Origin: Thermothelomyces thermophilus ATCC 42464
Taxonomy: Eukaryota > Ascomycota > Sordariomycetes > Sordariales > Chaetomiaceae
Assembly: GCF_000226095.1 (NCBI RefSeq)
Contig: NC_016475.1
Location: 1,364,001 to 1,428,000 of the forward strand
DNA: 64,000 nt
Direction of reading: 5' to 3'
Shown piece by piece: positions 36,411-48,200 of the stretch (within the stretch, counting starts at the first letter, position 1; every line of letters starts with the position of its first letter). The position numbers and the translations under genes are program-made. Under the pieces are notes generated by a model. It did not search any database and was not told where the DNA came from. It saw only the letters and a list, made by a program, of their open reading frames with translations.

Positions 36411-39400
36411 GGTCCCTGATGAAACCGCAATGTCCGGGCGGCGGTGGCGGCTCGGCAGCCCCCTATTTTTCTATTTGCTTTCTCCAGACGCCTAACCGCG
36501 GGCGAGCCGGTATATGGCCTCACCCTATCGGACTAACTGTCTGGCTAACGTCTGACCTCAGCGCTTACCGGTTGAGCCACACCAAAGCAAAGCTGCGGCA
36601 CAGCCTCCCTCGAACCGAGAAAGAGATGATGCCACGAAAGGCCCGGTTCAGGCAGCCCGCGGTGCAGCCGCAGAGGTTAGTCTCGAGCATGTTCATGCTA
36701 CCTGGAAGCTCCGCCGTGTTACGGGTAAGCTTCTTCACCCTGCAAGGGTCCTGACAAGGGTCCCGACATAGAACACCGCATTTCAGAACAAGACAGCAGA
36801 ATACTGCAAGAAAAGGCCGGATGTTGGTTTAATAAGCAATGAGGGATAATCCATGAGAGGAAGGATTATACTTGCAATCTAGCTCTCTCTACGTATGATA
36901 ATCTACGAAGTTGACTTTGAACGTGGTGAAGGCTCCAGAGTTTATTCTGAGATAATTAACCAGGGACGTGGAAAGCTTGGGAGTTGTGTTCCATGCATGC
37001 ATCCTCCCCCCCCCCCCCCGGGTCGGTGCCTGGGAAAGGGGGGGAGAACTTTGTGGCACGCCACTGCAGGAGAAGGTACATACGTGTACTGCGTAGGTGC
37101 TGATGTAGGTTCTGATGAGGTGGTGAAGTACCTTAGGTTTCGGAAACGTGGTCCGAGGAGCCTGCTTTCGCAATCTTCGAACCAATCATAGGCGGATCTG
37201 CACCTTGATCCTTCCTTCTCGCATAGACTTTGAACGTAAAAATCAACTAAACAGCGGCATCGCGGAAACCGCTGAATCGGCAGCCGCAAGGCTTGACAGG
37301 GCTTAGTTTCCTGTTTAGGTTGTGGAGACAGGCGTGCGTGTGTGCGTGTGCGCGTGTGTGATAGGGTCGGGCTGTTGACTACCTAGGTAGGAGGAGGTCT
37401 GTAAAAGATAGAGGGGAGTGGAGACGGGAGACTGCTTATCACGCCATCGCTGGGCCGGGTAAGCAAACAGGCCGCAGACCGAACATACTGCGGTAATGTT
37501 GAGTCAAACGGACCAGGCAGTATGTAAGTTTTTGTTAACGTTAGGCGAGGAGAAACCCACGGAAACCCACGAAGCTACGTTGCGTAGCACTCATCTCACC
37601 CGGAGCACTACTTTACGGAGCACTACGTAGCCTCGTGTGGGGCGATGTTCTACGCTAGCGTGCGTCTCGTGTAATAGTCAGAAAAGCAGGTAGTTACTCA
37701 ACTAGGGTAATTAATTACATCTGTATCCCTGCCCGCATATCAGGATCTCAATGTACAGACTACCTACTGTGATGTACGACTAAAATGCGGTTTAGAGTCG
37801 GCCACTTATTTCCCAACCGAGGATGCTGCAAGTGGCAAAAGTAGGAGATAACGACACATGTCAAGAGAACGGCGGAGGATGATAACGATCCGGGCTCCGG
37901 ATTTGGTCCTTGCCCTTGCTTGTCAGAGCCAAGGAAGGAAGGAACAGGGCCAAGGAGTGTGCGAACTCTTTCCTAAGGTACCTGACTACCAATCTTCCTT
38001 CCTCCTGCCCTTTTGTCTCTTTCCCGGCCTTCCTCGAAACCCCCACGCCTCGTACGATACGTTCTGTGCAGTAAGCACTAGTCGCATCGATGTTAGTGGC
38101 GATCGCTCACTTACTGCTTCGCATCGGAGTAGCTTCCGCCATGCTCAGTGCCTGCGAGCGCAACTTATACCCCTTTAGTCTAATTTCAACCTCCTAGGGC
38201 CTCACTAGTCCTGACATTGCCCGGAGTTGTAGAGAAGGTGGATGGAGAATCAGGTGGTAGCATCTCTTTCCATGGGGAAGAGCCGGAAGCTTTCCTCACG
38301 ATGTGTACATGGGGGTGTCAGGAAGGGGTTTCTTATCATGCTTCATGAAATACCTGCTATCGAGTACGAGAACGAGGAGATCAACGGTAGACAGGAAAGT
38401 GTAGAATGGAGGTGTTTACCGCGGGAGGACGGGACACGTCAGAGTAAGGTACGGACTACAGAGTACAGAGCGTGGGTAAAGGTTGCCAAGACACAAGTCA
38501 GGAGTACAAAGTAGGTCCGGCCCTCATCGCGGGTGTGCTACATTAGCGTTGGGATGGCAGGCGTCTGTCTGACGGGTGGCGCTGCGGGTGCCACCCGTTT
38601 CTGCCGTAGCGCAGCCGCGGAGGGGCCTTTACTCCGTAGTGTACAGATTACGGATTACACTAAAGTCAAGATGCGGCGGCTTGCCGGGCGCTGTTTCGGG
38701 AACTGTTGGTGGTCCCGGCCCCACTAGGGCTCCCGGCCCCACCAGGGTTGCAGCCATCCACATCTTTCTGCAGGGTGACCCCAGTCAGCCTTCGCTTCCT
38801 TCCACCACCGATGGTAGCAGTAATAGCAGATACGGATTATACGAAGATAGTTCGCTTTCCGCATCCCACAGAGACCGAGTTTGTATACTCCGGGTCCGAA
38901 GGACTACAACGATTGCGACCTTGTGCCTGTTCTGTACAAGCAGTGTAGTACGCAGAGGTGCTGTGGTGGAGAGTCGACCCCCTTCCCCCCTCTATCCTCC
39001 CTCCTCACCACTTCCACCCCGTCAGCCGTTTTTGTTCTTCATGTTCTTCGTTTCTTTTTGTTGGGGAGGGGGAGGGGGTGTGTTTAGTAAACAAACTCTG
39101 GACGTGGGAGTGCAGACAGAAGAACGGAGGATGGAGATCGGAAATATTCGGGCTCGGCCCGCATTTGGACACTAAAGTGATTTGGGTCGACATCATCAGT
39201 ACGGGATAGGAGCAGCTTCAGTTCCTTCTCATGTCCGCGGCTGCTTGGGCCAGTAGCATCTCGCATCTTGCATGCACCGTGAATGAAACCTTTCCAACCG
39301 CCTTTACACTATTCTGCAGTTCGTAATCCGTAGATGACCGTAGATGACCGCAGATACCCCTGCCAACGTCCACTGCAACCGGCTTTTGCTCTGCAGTTGC

Positions 39401-40007
39401 CAGGAGACCCCTGCCAATCACGTTACTACTACGGAGTAGTATGAGTACGGACCGTACATACATCTGTCCGATCTTCGAGCATGCGTCAAACCCACCCCCC
39501 CTTCACCCCCTGCTGCCTCAACATATTACTAAGCGAACGGAGCAACTTTCGTGCGAATTTCTAATCGGTGCATCCCTGCTCCGAGCAGAGTCAGGCTTTC
39601 TCGTTCGGAGTGACTGCTTGGGGCCACGGTCGCGGAACGATGGTTGCTCCAAGCTTCCCAACCGCGATTCGCTTCATTCCCGACATGACTAAGCCCGCAC
39701 CAAACGACGGAGTAACCTAGTACAACAAAGGCAGACTCATCACCGTGTCCTATTATGTACATAGTAAGAGAAGCCAAGGCTGATATTTATTCGCATCGCG
39801 CTAGCGGCCTTCACACTTTTCGCAGCCATGTGTAATTATTCAAACACCACCACCAGCCGTGCTCGTTTCTCTGGCCCGGGGAAGTCGCTCGACAACTTTT
39901 GAGGCTTTTTGTTGACCCCCCCCCCCCCCAAAATAAAAAACATACCTGGTACTTGATCCTCAGTCGTCCACAGCCTGAACGGCCGGATCCTTCCGCGGCC
40001 TTCCCCT
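36411..40007. other. Long intergenic region between Myb and MFS genes
   Basis: Divergent spacing of 3.6 kb, rich in simple sequence: a C-run at about 37007-37020, GT/GC alternation near 37330-37360, a 10-bp palindrome TACCTAGGTA at about 37380, exact 9-mers TACTCCGTA (38630) and TACGGAGTA (39430), and a long C-run followed by A-rich sequence near 39915-39945. Overlapping frames at 37858-39267 and 39441-39777 have no domain. It should hold both promoters. Confidence 0.5.
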
Positions 40008-41713
40008 ATGCAGTCTTTCCTTCAGCACCGCCGCCTTCGGCTGGCGGCCGAGCGAGATGTTGCGAGGCTGAGCAAGCCCCAGAGCGGCTCGCCCGCACCA
40101 ACAGACAACGGCAAGAATGAGTCTTCATCCCTCGAGGCAGGGAGAGAGGCGAACGGCAAGCCGAACCTGATACCCGGCGTCGAGCTCTCCGAAGATGGCA
40201 CCGTGTACCAGGTCGGCTGGGCCGACGGCGACCCCGAAAATCCGCAGAACTGGGGTGCGGCCAAGAAGTGGTGGGCGACGGCGGCGGTGTGTCTGATTGC
40301 CATTGCCGTCAGCATCCCGTCCTCGATCGATGCCCCGGTCGCCCCCCAGTTCAACGAGGAATATGGCGTCGGGCCCATTGCTGGGTCTCTGACTACAGGT
40401 AATGGCTTACCGCCTTGCGGGACCCCTCCTCTTCCCTCTTGGGAGCCTGGAAGAAAGAAAAAGAAAAGAAGAAGAATTATTAAAAACTAACGGCATGTCC
40501 CATAGGCATGTACCTGATTGGTATCGGGGTCGGGTCCATGTTTGCCGCGCCCTTCTCGGAGACGTTTGGACGCAACTGGGTTTACTTCAGCACCCTGACC
40601 GTCTTCATCCTCTTCTGCGTCGGCAAGGCACTCGCGCCCAACTATGGCGCCGCCATCGTGTTCCGCTTCCTGGTCGGCTTCTTCGGCGCCGCGCCGCTCA
40701 CGGTCGGTGGCGGCACCGTCGCCGACATCTGGGGTCCGCTCGAGATCACCTTCAGCCTCCCGTTCGTGACCATGACGTCGTACGCCGGCCCCATCCTGGG
40801 GCCCATCATCGGTGCCTATCTCCCCAACATCGGCTTCCGGTGGGCCGACTGGATCTCCATCATCATCGCCGGCGCCGTCATGGCCATCATCTTCTTCCTC
40901 CAGCCCGAGACCTTCGGCCCGACCCTGCTCGAGTGGCGGGCGGACCACCTGCGCACGCTCACCGGCGATTCGCGCTACCAGGTCCCGGGCCACGCCTCGG
41001 CCGGGTCGCTGGGCCGGCGCCTGCTCACCAACTGCCTGCGGCCCTTCGCCATGACGTACACGGAGCCCATCATCCTGGTCTTCTCCTTCTACCTGATCAT
41101 CCTCTACATCGTGCTCTTCACCTTCCTGAACGGCTTCCCGTACATCTTCGCCCAGACGTACGGCATCTCCGAGTCGCTCACCTTCATCATCTGGACCGCC
41201 CTGCTCGCCGGCGACGTCGTGGCCATCCCGCTGATCCCCATCGTCTACGGCTGGACCAAGAAGGCGGCGGCCAGGGCTGCCGAGGCGGGCCAGCCCCTGG
41301 CGCCCGAGGTGTGCCTCTACTTCGCCATGCTGGGCGGCTCCGTCCTCATGCCCGTCTCGCTCTTCTGGATCGGCTGGACGTGCTACCCGAGCATCAGCAT
41401 CTGGTCCCCCATCGTCGGCGTCTTCGTCTTCGGCTACTCGCTCGTCACCATCTTCACCACCACCTACATCTACATCGTCTTCGTCTACCTGCAGTACGCC
41501 GGCTCCGCCCTCTCCTTCATGACCTTCAGCCGCTACGTCATCTCGGGCGCTCTCCTGCCCGCCTCGGTGCCCATGTACGAGAACCTCGGGCCGCACTTGA
41601 CCCTCACCTGGATCGGTGCCGTCGCGGCCGTCATGGCGCCCCTGCCCTTCGTGCTGTACCGCTACGGCCACAAGGTTCGGGCGATGAGCAAGAACGTGCA
41701 GAACAAGGCGTGA
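40008..41713 (+). CDS. MFS drug/metabolite exporter (DHA1/Tpo1-like)
   Basis: Two exons, 40008-40398 and 40506-41713 (1,599 nt, 532 residues); intron GTAATG..CATAG splices SLTTG/MYLIGIG. The cytosolic N-terminus ends with the fungal MFS motif GDPENPQNWGAAKKW. Twelve hydrophobic segments follow, with ETFGRNWVY (motif A region), FRFLVGFFGAAPLTVGGG and SYAGPILGPIIGAYLP, the GP-rich antiporter motif C. This layout is that of the Tpo1/MDR-like proton antiporters of the plasma membrane, which export polyamines, drugs or secondary metabolites. Placed between the Myb regulator and the acyltransferase/PKS pair, it probably exports the cluster product and gives self-protection; that role is inferred from context. 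Confidence 0.85.
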
Positions 41714-42757
41714 GTAAAGCTTGAATCGAATAACACACACGGTTGGCACAGTGTTCGCCTGAGTGGTGTGTATCCCTGCAGTGCACACACACATTATTAC
41801 TTGGTTGCGTCGGCAGCGACGTCACCATCCTGATCCCGTGACAAATTCGATTCAAACCCCAAAGGGGACGATGGACCGTGTCGCATCCGGGAGATGGGAG
41901 TGATGTATTTTCGAGTTTGGAAGGTTGATAGTTATTAACTTGCATTTCGATACCCATCGTTATCGAGATTGTCGATGGCGGAGTGAGACGACGAGTTGAA
42001 TTATTAGAGTCCGATTTTTTTTGGGCGTTGTTTCGAAGAAACAGAACCATGGATCTTCACACACACATACACACATACCCACACATACCCAGTCATAATA
42101 AACGATACAGGACTTGGATAGAATCACTTTCTACGTGTTTTCGAAATACACTAGCGTCTGATGTAATTACTCTGTACGCACGTACTGTGTAAGCCCTCAA
42201 ACCCCTGAAGTTAACCCTGGACGGGACGGAGTCTGGGTGAACAAGGACAATCCATGTTACAGGTACACTACTCCACAAGGCTGTATGCCTTGCAGACTAC
42301 GCTCCACTACACTAGTGTAGTGGATGTACGGACGTACTTGAGTGATATACTTCACAGTATACTCCGCAGCGTATGTACATACACTGAAGGCTCGGCACGA
42401 ATTACCTTGACTTGGCCGTCGGTCAACTCGCTAGTTTCTACCTACTTGAGAGTAGATATCTCCACTTGCAACCACGGGTAAAGTCGGTAAATTGTGTACA
42501 GAGTATTCTTTTTCATCCAGATAGTTAACTAGCTTAAAAGGCCTGTAGATAGGAAAGAGCTGAAATTCGAACGCGACAAGACTTGTATTTTGTTATTTTT
42601 TTAGGGGTATTTGTCCTAGAGCTGCACTGATGATACTGGGAAGAAGTTAACTAGCATGGACCACGTTACATTTCCTTCCTACGCTATCCAGCAGGAAAAA
42701 CAAACCCCTCCCCCCCCCCCAAAAAAAAAAAAAAAAAAACGTCAAGTCTAATAACCA
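41714..42757. other. Intergenic between convergent MFS and acyltransferase
   Basis: 3' flanks of two convergent genes. AT-richer, with CA-rich repeats (about 42058-42092) and a C-run joined directly to an A-run (about 42705-42740) just beyond the acyltransferase stop. No gene recognised. Confidence 0.5.
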
Positions 42758-44212
42758 TCAAAGAGGCATGCAGTACTTTGTCCACGCCTCGTCCCTCTCC
42801 AAGTGCTCCATCTCGTCCTCGAACAGGTTCATGGAGATCTCGACGCCGGCCGGCCTCTTGGGCAAGACGAGCGAGCAGCGGGCGTGGCGGCCGAACTTGC
42901 CCAGGTATGCCCTGAGGGCCTCGGCCCTGCCCGAGTTCGCAAAGAACCTGGCGCCGAAGAGGATGTCGTCGACGGGGAAGGCCAGCAGGTTGGAGATGAG
43001 CAGGTCGAAGCCGTGCACGCGGCGGAAGCGGGGGCGGACCAGGCCGAAGGACGGCGCCGTCTTGAGCAGGCCGTAGGCCTGGTTCAGGCTGGCGGCGTTG
43101 GCGCGGGCGGCGCCCTTGCGGACGGCGCGGGCCAGGCGCGCGAGCGGCACGGCCGGGTCCAGCACGTCGGCGGTCGGCAGGACCGCCTGGTTGTAGAAGG
43201 TCAGGTTGCCGAGGTAGAGCGGCGGCAGCGAGGCCGAGAAGTCGAGCCGCCCGTTGACGGCGCCCTCGAGGACGGTCTGCTCGGGCAGGGGCTCGCCCTC
43301 GCGGGCGACGGCGGCGCGCGCGCGCAGGTGGGCGCGCCACATGAGGGCCGTGATGACGTCGCTGGTCGAGAGGGCGGCGGCGCCCGACTCCCCCGGCTCC
43401 CCCGGCTCGTCGCAGATCTTCTGCAGCTCGGCCAGCTTGGCGGCGGGGATGTAGAAGGTCCGGTGCACGGCCTTGCGGTCGCGGTACGCCAGCTTGGCCG
43501 GGTCGTCGGCGGCCGTCTGGGGCCCCTCGAGGCCGACGAGGCCCCTGGTCCAGTCGTCCGGGTTCTCCGGCACGGGCGCGCCGGCCTCCTCCTCCCAGAG
43601 CCTGTCCGGCAGGGCGCGGTCGTACGTCTCGGGCGGGAAGTCGTCCTGCTCGGCCGAGGCGGAGGCGTCGTACAGGCTCCGGCAGTTGTCGGCCCAGGCC
43701 TTCATGACGATGACCATGCCGGTGCCGTCGACGGCGGCGTGGCAGGTCGACATGCAGAGGATGACGCCGCCGGGGATGAAGCTCGTCTGGGCGACGAAGA
43801 TGTCGCAGCCCGCCTCCATGTCGCCCTCCACCGGCACGTCCAGGAGCTCCTCGTCCGGGAAGGCCTCGGGCGGGAACCCCTCGTTCTTCCAGTCGGCGTA
43901 CGTCAGCTCCGTGTCCAGCTCCTTGTAGACCAGCTGGTGCGGGACCGGCCCTTCGGCGTCCCAGGGCTCGTAGCGGATCTCGCGCTGTCCCGGTCGCCAG
44001 CCGGGCGTGTTCGGCTCCTGCAGGTAGACCTTCCCGCCCAGCCACGGCATGCGCGAGAACATCTTGCGCAGGCCCTGGCCGAGGTAGTTGTAGACGTCCT
44101 TGGGGTCGACATCCGGTTGGAGCGGGAACCAGTAGCAGATCTTGATGTAGTTGGGCCGGTGGAGGTGATCGATCGGGGTCAAGGGGACCTTGGTCACTCG
44201 TGGAGGAGCCAT
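42758..44212 (-). CDS. BAHD-like acyltransferase (trichothecene acetyltransferase type)
   Basis: Intron-free, 484 residues from ATG 44212. The catalytic HxxxD motif is present as STCHAAVDGTGMVIVM (about residue 158), with His as general base. The second BAHD landmark, DFGWG, is replaced by DDILFGARFF before GRAEALRAYLGKF; the position is conserved but the residues are not. Other fungal features: LTPIDHLHRPNYIKICYWFP at the N-terminus and STSDVITALMWRAHL in the second domain. The family moves an acyl group from acyl-CoA (sometimes a carrier-bound chain) to an alcohol or amine. It is divergent from the PKS gene across 1.05 kb, so the two may be co-expressed. Likely roles are acylating the polyketide or offloading the chain, since the PKS has no release domain. 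Confidence 0.85.
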   Translation of the reverse strand: MAPPRVTKVPLTPIDHLHRPNYIKICYWFPLQPDVDPKDVYNYLGQGLRKMFSRMPWLGGKVYLQEPNTPGWRPGQREIRYEPWDAEGPVPHQLVYKELDTELTYADWKNEGFPPEAFPDEELLDVPVEGDMEAGCDIFVAQTSFIPGGVILCMSTCHAAVDGTGMVIVMKAWADNCRSLYDASASAEQDDFPPETYDRALPDRLWEEEAGAPVPENPDDWTRGLVGLEGPQTAADDPAKLAYRDRKAVHRTFYIPAAKLAELQKICDEPGEPGESGAAALSTSDVITALMWRAHLRARAAVAREGEPLPEQTVLEGAVNGRLDFSASLPPLYLGNLTFYNQAVLPTADVLDPAVPLARLARAVRKGAARANAASLNQAYGLLKTAPSFGLVRPRFRRVHGFDLLISNLLAFPVDDILFGARFFANSGRAEALRAYLGKFGRHARCSLVLPKRPAGVEISMNLFEDEMEHLERDEAWTKYCMPL

Positions 44213-45263
44213 CGAGACGGGGGGTAAATTAATAGGTAATAGGTAATAGGTACCTAGGGTAGGGGGTCTGGGGTGTGTGCTGACTGGGGCAGGACGCTCG
44301 CGTATTCATTAGGGTTGGGACTGATCCATCCTCACGCTCTTAAGATTGTTTTTGACACTTCAACGACCCCCAACATAGCTAAATAGCCAGGCTTCCGTGG
44401 ACGACATCATCCTTTCCCCATGCCAACGGCGACCACGTTATGTTGCATACGCGGCCCGAGTCCCTGCGGTCACGGTAAGGTACCGAGGAAGGTAAGCAGA
44501 CTCTGCAGAGTCTTGGGGTTTCCGACTTGCTGGGAGCCTACTCTTTCTTCGCCTGTGTCGCGGTATCTCCGTGTCAAATGCGAGTCCGGGATTGGTTGTG
44601 TCTAACTAATGCTAATAATCAGAGTTAACTCCGCCCCCGCCTCCCCCCCCTTCTCAACATCCCTGTTACTCCGCATAACTCCGGCACGCGCTACATAGTA
44701 GTCCGTACAAACACTTTGCAAATCTCACCTCGTTACCCCACAGATGGAGCTGACCGCACGCAGTCTGTCATGGTTGCCGCAGCGCAAGGTACCTAACTTG
44801 GTGCCTTTGTCATCCATCTCTCCGACCTGCAGGCTCGCGGCGGCGACAGAGTGCGTCACCCATGGCCGAGTAGGCGGAGTGTGCAAGGACACAGTAAACT
44901 CGGTCTTTCCAGTGTCAGAACCAGCGGCGTGGGCCAATCAACGGGATAAGCAATGATACCGTATACGCTAACGGCCTAATTCGAATTACTGGGAAAGACC
45001 GCGACGATGGCAACATGTAATTAGGCAGGTATTCTCGATGATGTCAATATCTAATGAAGAAGTCCTCCTCCTGGGCTTGCTTGTTCCGCTTTGACGGACC
45101 ATCCTCGTTGCTGCTCCTCTGTTCCCATTCCCAGATTGTCTGCCTCGCTTGAGCTCTTAAGAGTGCTGGGCATCACCATCGTTGCTCCCGTTCCCAGAGG
45201 CAGGAGATCGAGACTCCTTCTAAGTCACAACCCGAAAAAAAAAAAAAAGAAGAAAGAAAAAAA
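44213..45263. promoter_or_regulatory. Shared divergent promoter, acyltransferase/PKS
   Basis: Head-to-head spacer. On the acyltransferase side are three tandem AGGTAAT-like units and GGTACCTAGG (about 44226-44256). On the PKS side, a strongly A-rich leader runs directly into the PKS ATG. I see no definite binding site; no gene is called here. Confidence 0.5.
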
Positions 45264-48200
45264 ATGACTGCCGACCACAACCTTCCCAACGGCTCTGCCT
45301 CTCACACCACCGCAAATGGCATTAACGGTCACGCCGCAGGGCGCCCTCGGCCGCGGGAGCCCATCGCCATCATCGGCATGAGCGCCAAGTTTGGAGGGTC
45401 TGCCAGCAGTCCTTCCAAGCTTTGGGACATGGTTAGGGATGGGAAGAGCGCATGGTCGCCAATCCCGAAAGATCGGTTCGATGTCGACTCTTTCTACCAC
45501 CCGGACAAAGACAGGCCGGGCAGGGTACGTACTTTATAATTCGGGAGCTTTTTTGCCTTTTTGCTAATCAATGCAATCCATCTGCACAGAACCATGCTAG
45601 GGGAGGGTACTTCTTTCCCGGGGATATCGGACTCTTCGACGCAGGCTTCTTCAATCTGTCGGCGGATGCGGCCGGTGTAAGTGACCGCCGAGTCTCGGCT
45701 CCCCTGCCAACGAGACAGGACAGGGCCAAGCAAAAAGGGGCTCACTAACAAATATCCAATGTAGGCCATGGATCCTCAACTTCGCCTGCTGATGGAATCC
45801 GTGTACGAAGCGTGGGAAGATGGTAAGTTGATCATCATCATCTCTCTCTCTCTCTCTCCAGAGACCCAGAGACTGGTGTAAATGTTAAAATTCGGAGCCG
45901 CCCGCTAACATGATCATTCCCTTGTGTACGTTAATTAGCCTGCATTCCCCTCGACAAGGTCGCCGGTTCCGAGACTTCGGTCTACACGGGCGTGTACGGC
46001 AAGGATTACCACGAGCTGCAGACTCGGGATCCCGAAGTGCTCCCGGCGGCGTTCCTGACGGGAAACGGCATGGCCATGATGTCGAACCGGATCTCGCACT
46101 TCTTCGACCTGCAGGGCGCGAGCATGACCATCGACACCGGCTGCTCTTCGGGACTCGTGGCGCTGCACCAAGCCTGCCACAGCCTCTTGGCCGGAGAGTC
46201 GGACATGGCCGTCGTCGGCGGCACCGGCGTCATCCTGAACCCGGATATGTACATTGCCATGTCGACCCTGGGCATGGTCGGCGCGGACGGCAAGTGCTAC
46301 GCCTGGGACGCCCGAGCGCAGGGATACGGCCGGGGAGAGGGTGTTGCCGCCCTGATCCTGAAGCCCCTGCGGGCGGCGTTGCGGGACGGCGACCAGGTGT
46401 ACGGCGTCATCCGCGAGACGGGCCTGAACCAGGACGGCCTGACCAAGACCATCACGTCGCCGTCGGTCGAGTCCCAGATCAAGCTGATCGAAAAGTGCTA
46501 CGGCCGCGCCGGCCTCGACCTGGCCGACACCGGCTACGTAGAGGCACACATGACGGGCACGCGCGCCGGCGATCTGGCCGAGGCGACCGCGCTGGCCAGG
46601 ACCTTTGGCCGAGCTCGCAAGCCCGGGGACCCCGTGTACGTGGGATCGGTCAAGACCAACGTCGGGCATACCGAGGCCGTCAGCGGTCTGGCGGCCATCA
46701 TCAAAACCCTCTTCGCCCTGAAGCACCGGGTGATCCCGCCCAACATCAACTACCAGACGCCCAATCCCGAGATCCCCCTGGAGGAGTGGAACCTGGCGGT
46801 GCCGACCTCGCTCGTCCCCTGGCCGGCGGACAAGGCGCTCCGTGCTTCGGTCAACAACTTCGGCTACGGCGGCGCCAACGCCCACGTCATCCTCGAGGCG
46901 CCACCCGGAGAGTACGAGGAGAAGCGGCGTGCCAGAGCACCAAAAGGGCCGGCCGAGTCGGAGCAGAGCAGGATCTTCCTGGTGAGCGGCAAGGACCAGG
47001 TGGCCACCAGCGGGCTGATGGCCAACCTTGCCGCCTACGTCCGGGAGCTGCCGGACGACAGCACGCTCGGCGGGATCGCGCGGACGCTGGACGAGGGCCG
47101 GACCCGGTTCCGCTGGCTCGCGGCCGTGCGGGCGCGCACCCGGGCGGAGCTGGCCGAGCGCCTCTCGCAGCCGTCGACGAAGCCGAAGCCGCAGCCGGCG
47201 CACGTCACGAGCGGCAAGCGGCCCCGGCTCGGGTTCGTCCTCAACGGACAGGGCGCGCAGTGGCACGCCATGGGTCGCGAGCTGATCGCGGCCTACCCCG
47301 TCTTCGGCGACGCGGTCCGGCGCGCCGACGCCGTGCTCCGGGGCCGCTACGGCGCCGACTGGTCCCTGCTCGAGGAGCTGAACCGGGACGCGAAGACGAC
47401 CCGGGTCGGCGAGATGGCCCTGAGCCAGCCCGTCACCATCGCGCTCCAGCTCTGCCTGCTCGACCTGCTCGCCTCGTGGGACGTCCGGCCGTCCGCCTTC
47501 AGCAGCCACTCGAGCGGCGAGATCGCGGCCGCGTACGCCGCCGGCGTGCTCACCTTCGAGGAGGCCCTGGGGGCGGGCTACTACCGCGGCCAGATCCCGT
47601 CGCGCAGCAAGGAGCTCTCGGCCGTCCGCGGAGGCATGCTGGCCGCCGGCGTCAGCCGGGAAGACGCGGCCAGGTTCATCGCCGACACCAGGAGCGGCCG
47701 GGTCGTGGTCGCCTGCGTCAACTCGCCCGAGAGCGTCACCATCTCGGGCGACATCGAGGCCATCGACGAGGTCGAGGCCCGCCTCAGGGCGGAGGAGCTC
47801 TTCGCCAGGAAGCTCAAGGTGCCGCTCGCGTACCACTCGCACCACATGCGCCTCCTGGCGGACGAGTACACGGCCCGGCTCGTCGAGACGGTCAGGAGCC
47901 GGCCGGACGAGGGGTGGACGAGGCGGTACCGGTACGCGTCGCCCGTGACGGGCGACATCGTCACCGACTCGGAGGCGCTCGGGCCCGAGTACTTTGTCCG
48001 CAACCTGACCAGCCCGGTCCTGTTCAGCGAGGCGTTCGACAAGATGTGCTTCGGCGAGGACGGGACGGTCCAGGTCGACGTGGTCGTCGAGATCGGAGCG
48101 CACGGCACGCTCGCCGGGCCGATCCGGCAGATCCTCAAGAGACGCGGAACGACCGAGCTCCCGTACGTGTCGACGCTCTCGCGCAACGTCGACGCCGTCG

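Noticed and set aside
38576-39175. 199-codon plus-strand frame in the Myb-MFS spacer
   Set aside because: Compositionally mixed, runs through simple sequence and poly-pyrimidine tracts, overlaps other frames, no domain or convincing start.
40487-41794. 435-codon frames overlapping the MFS gene on both strands
   Set aside because: Shadow frames; the spliced plus-strand frame shows twelve hydrophobic segments and MFS motifs.
42803-44227. 474-codon plus-strand frame opposite the acyltransferase
   Set aside because: Shadow of the GC-rich antisense gene; low-complexity Val/Gly/Arg sequence without motifs.
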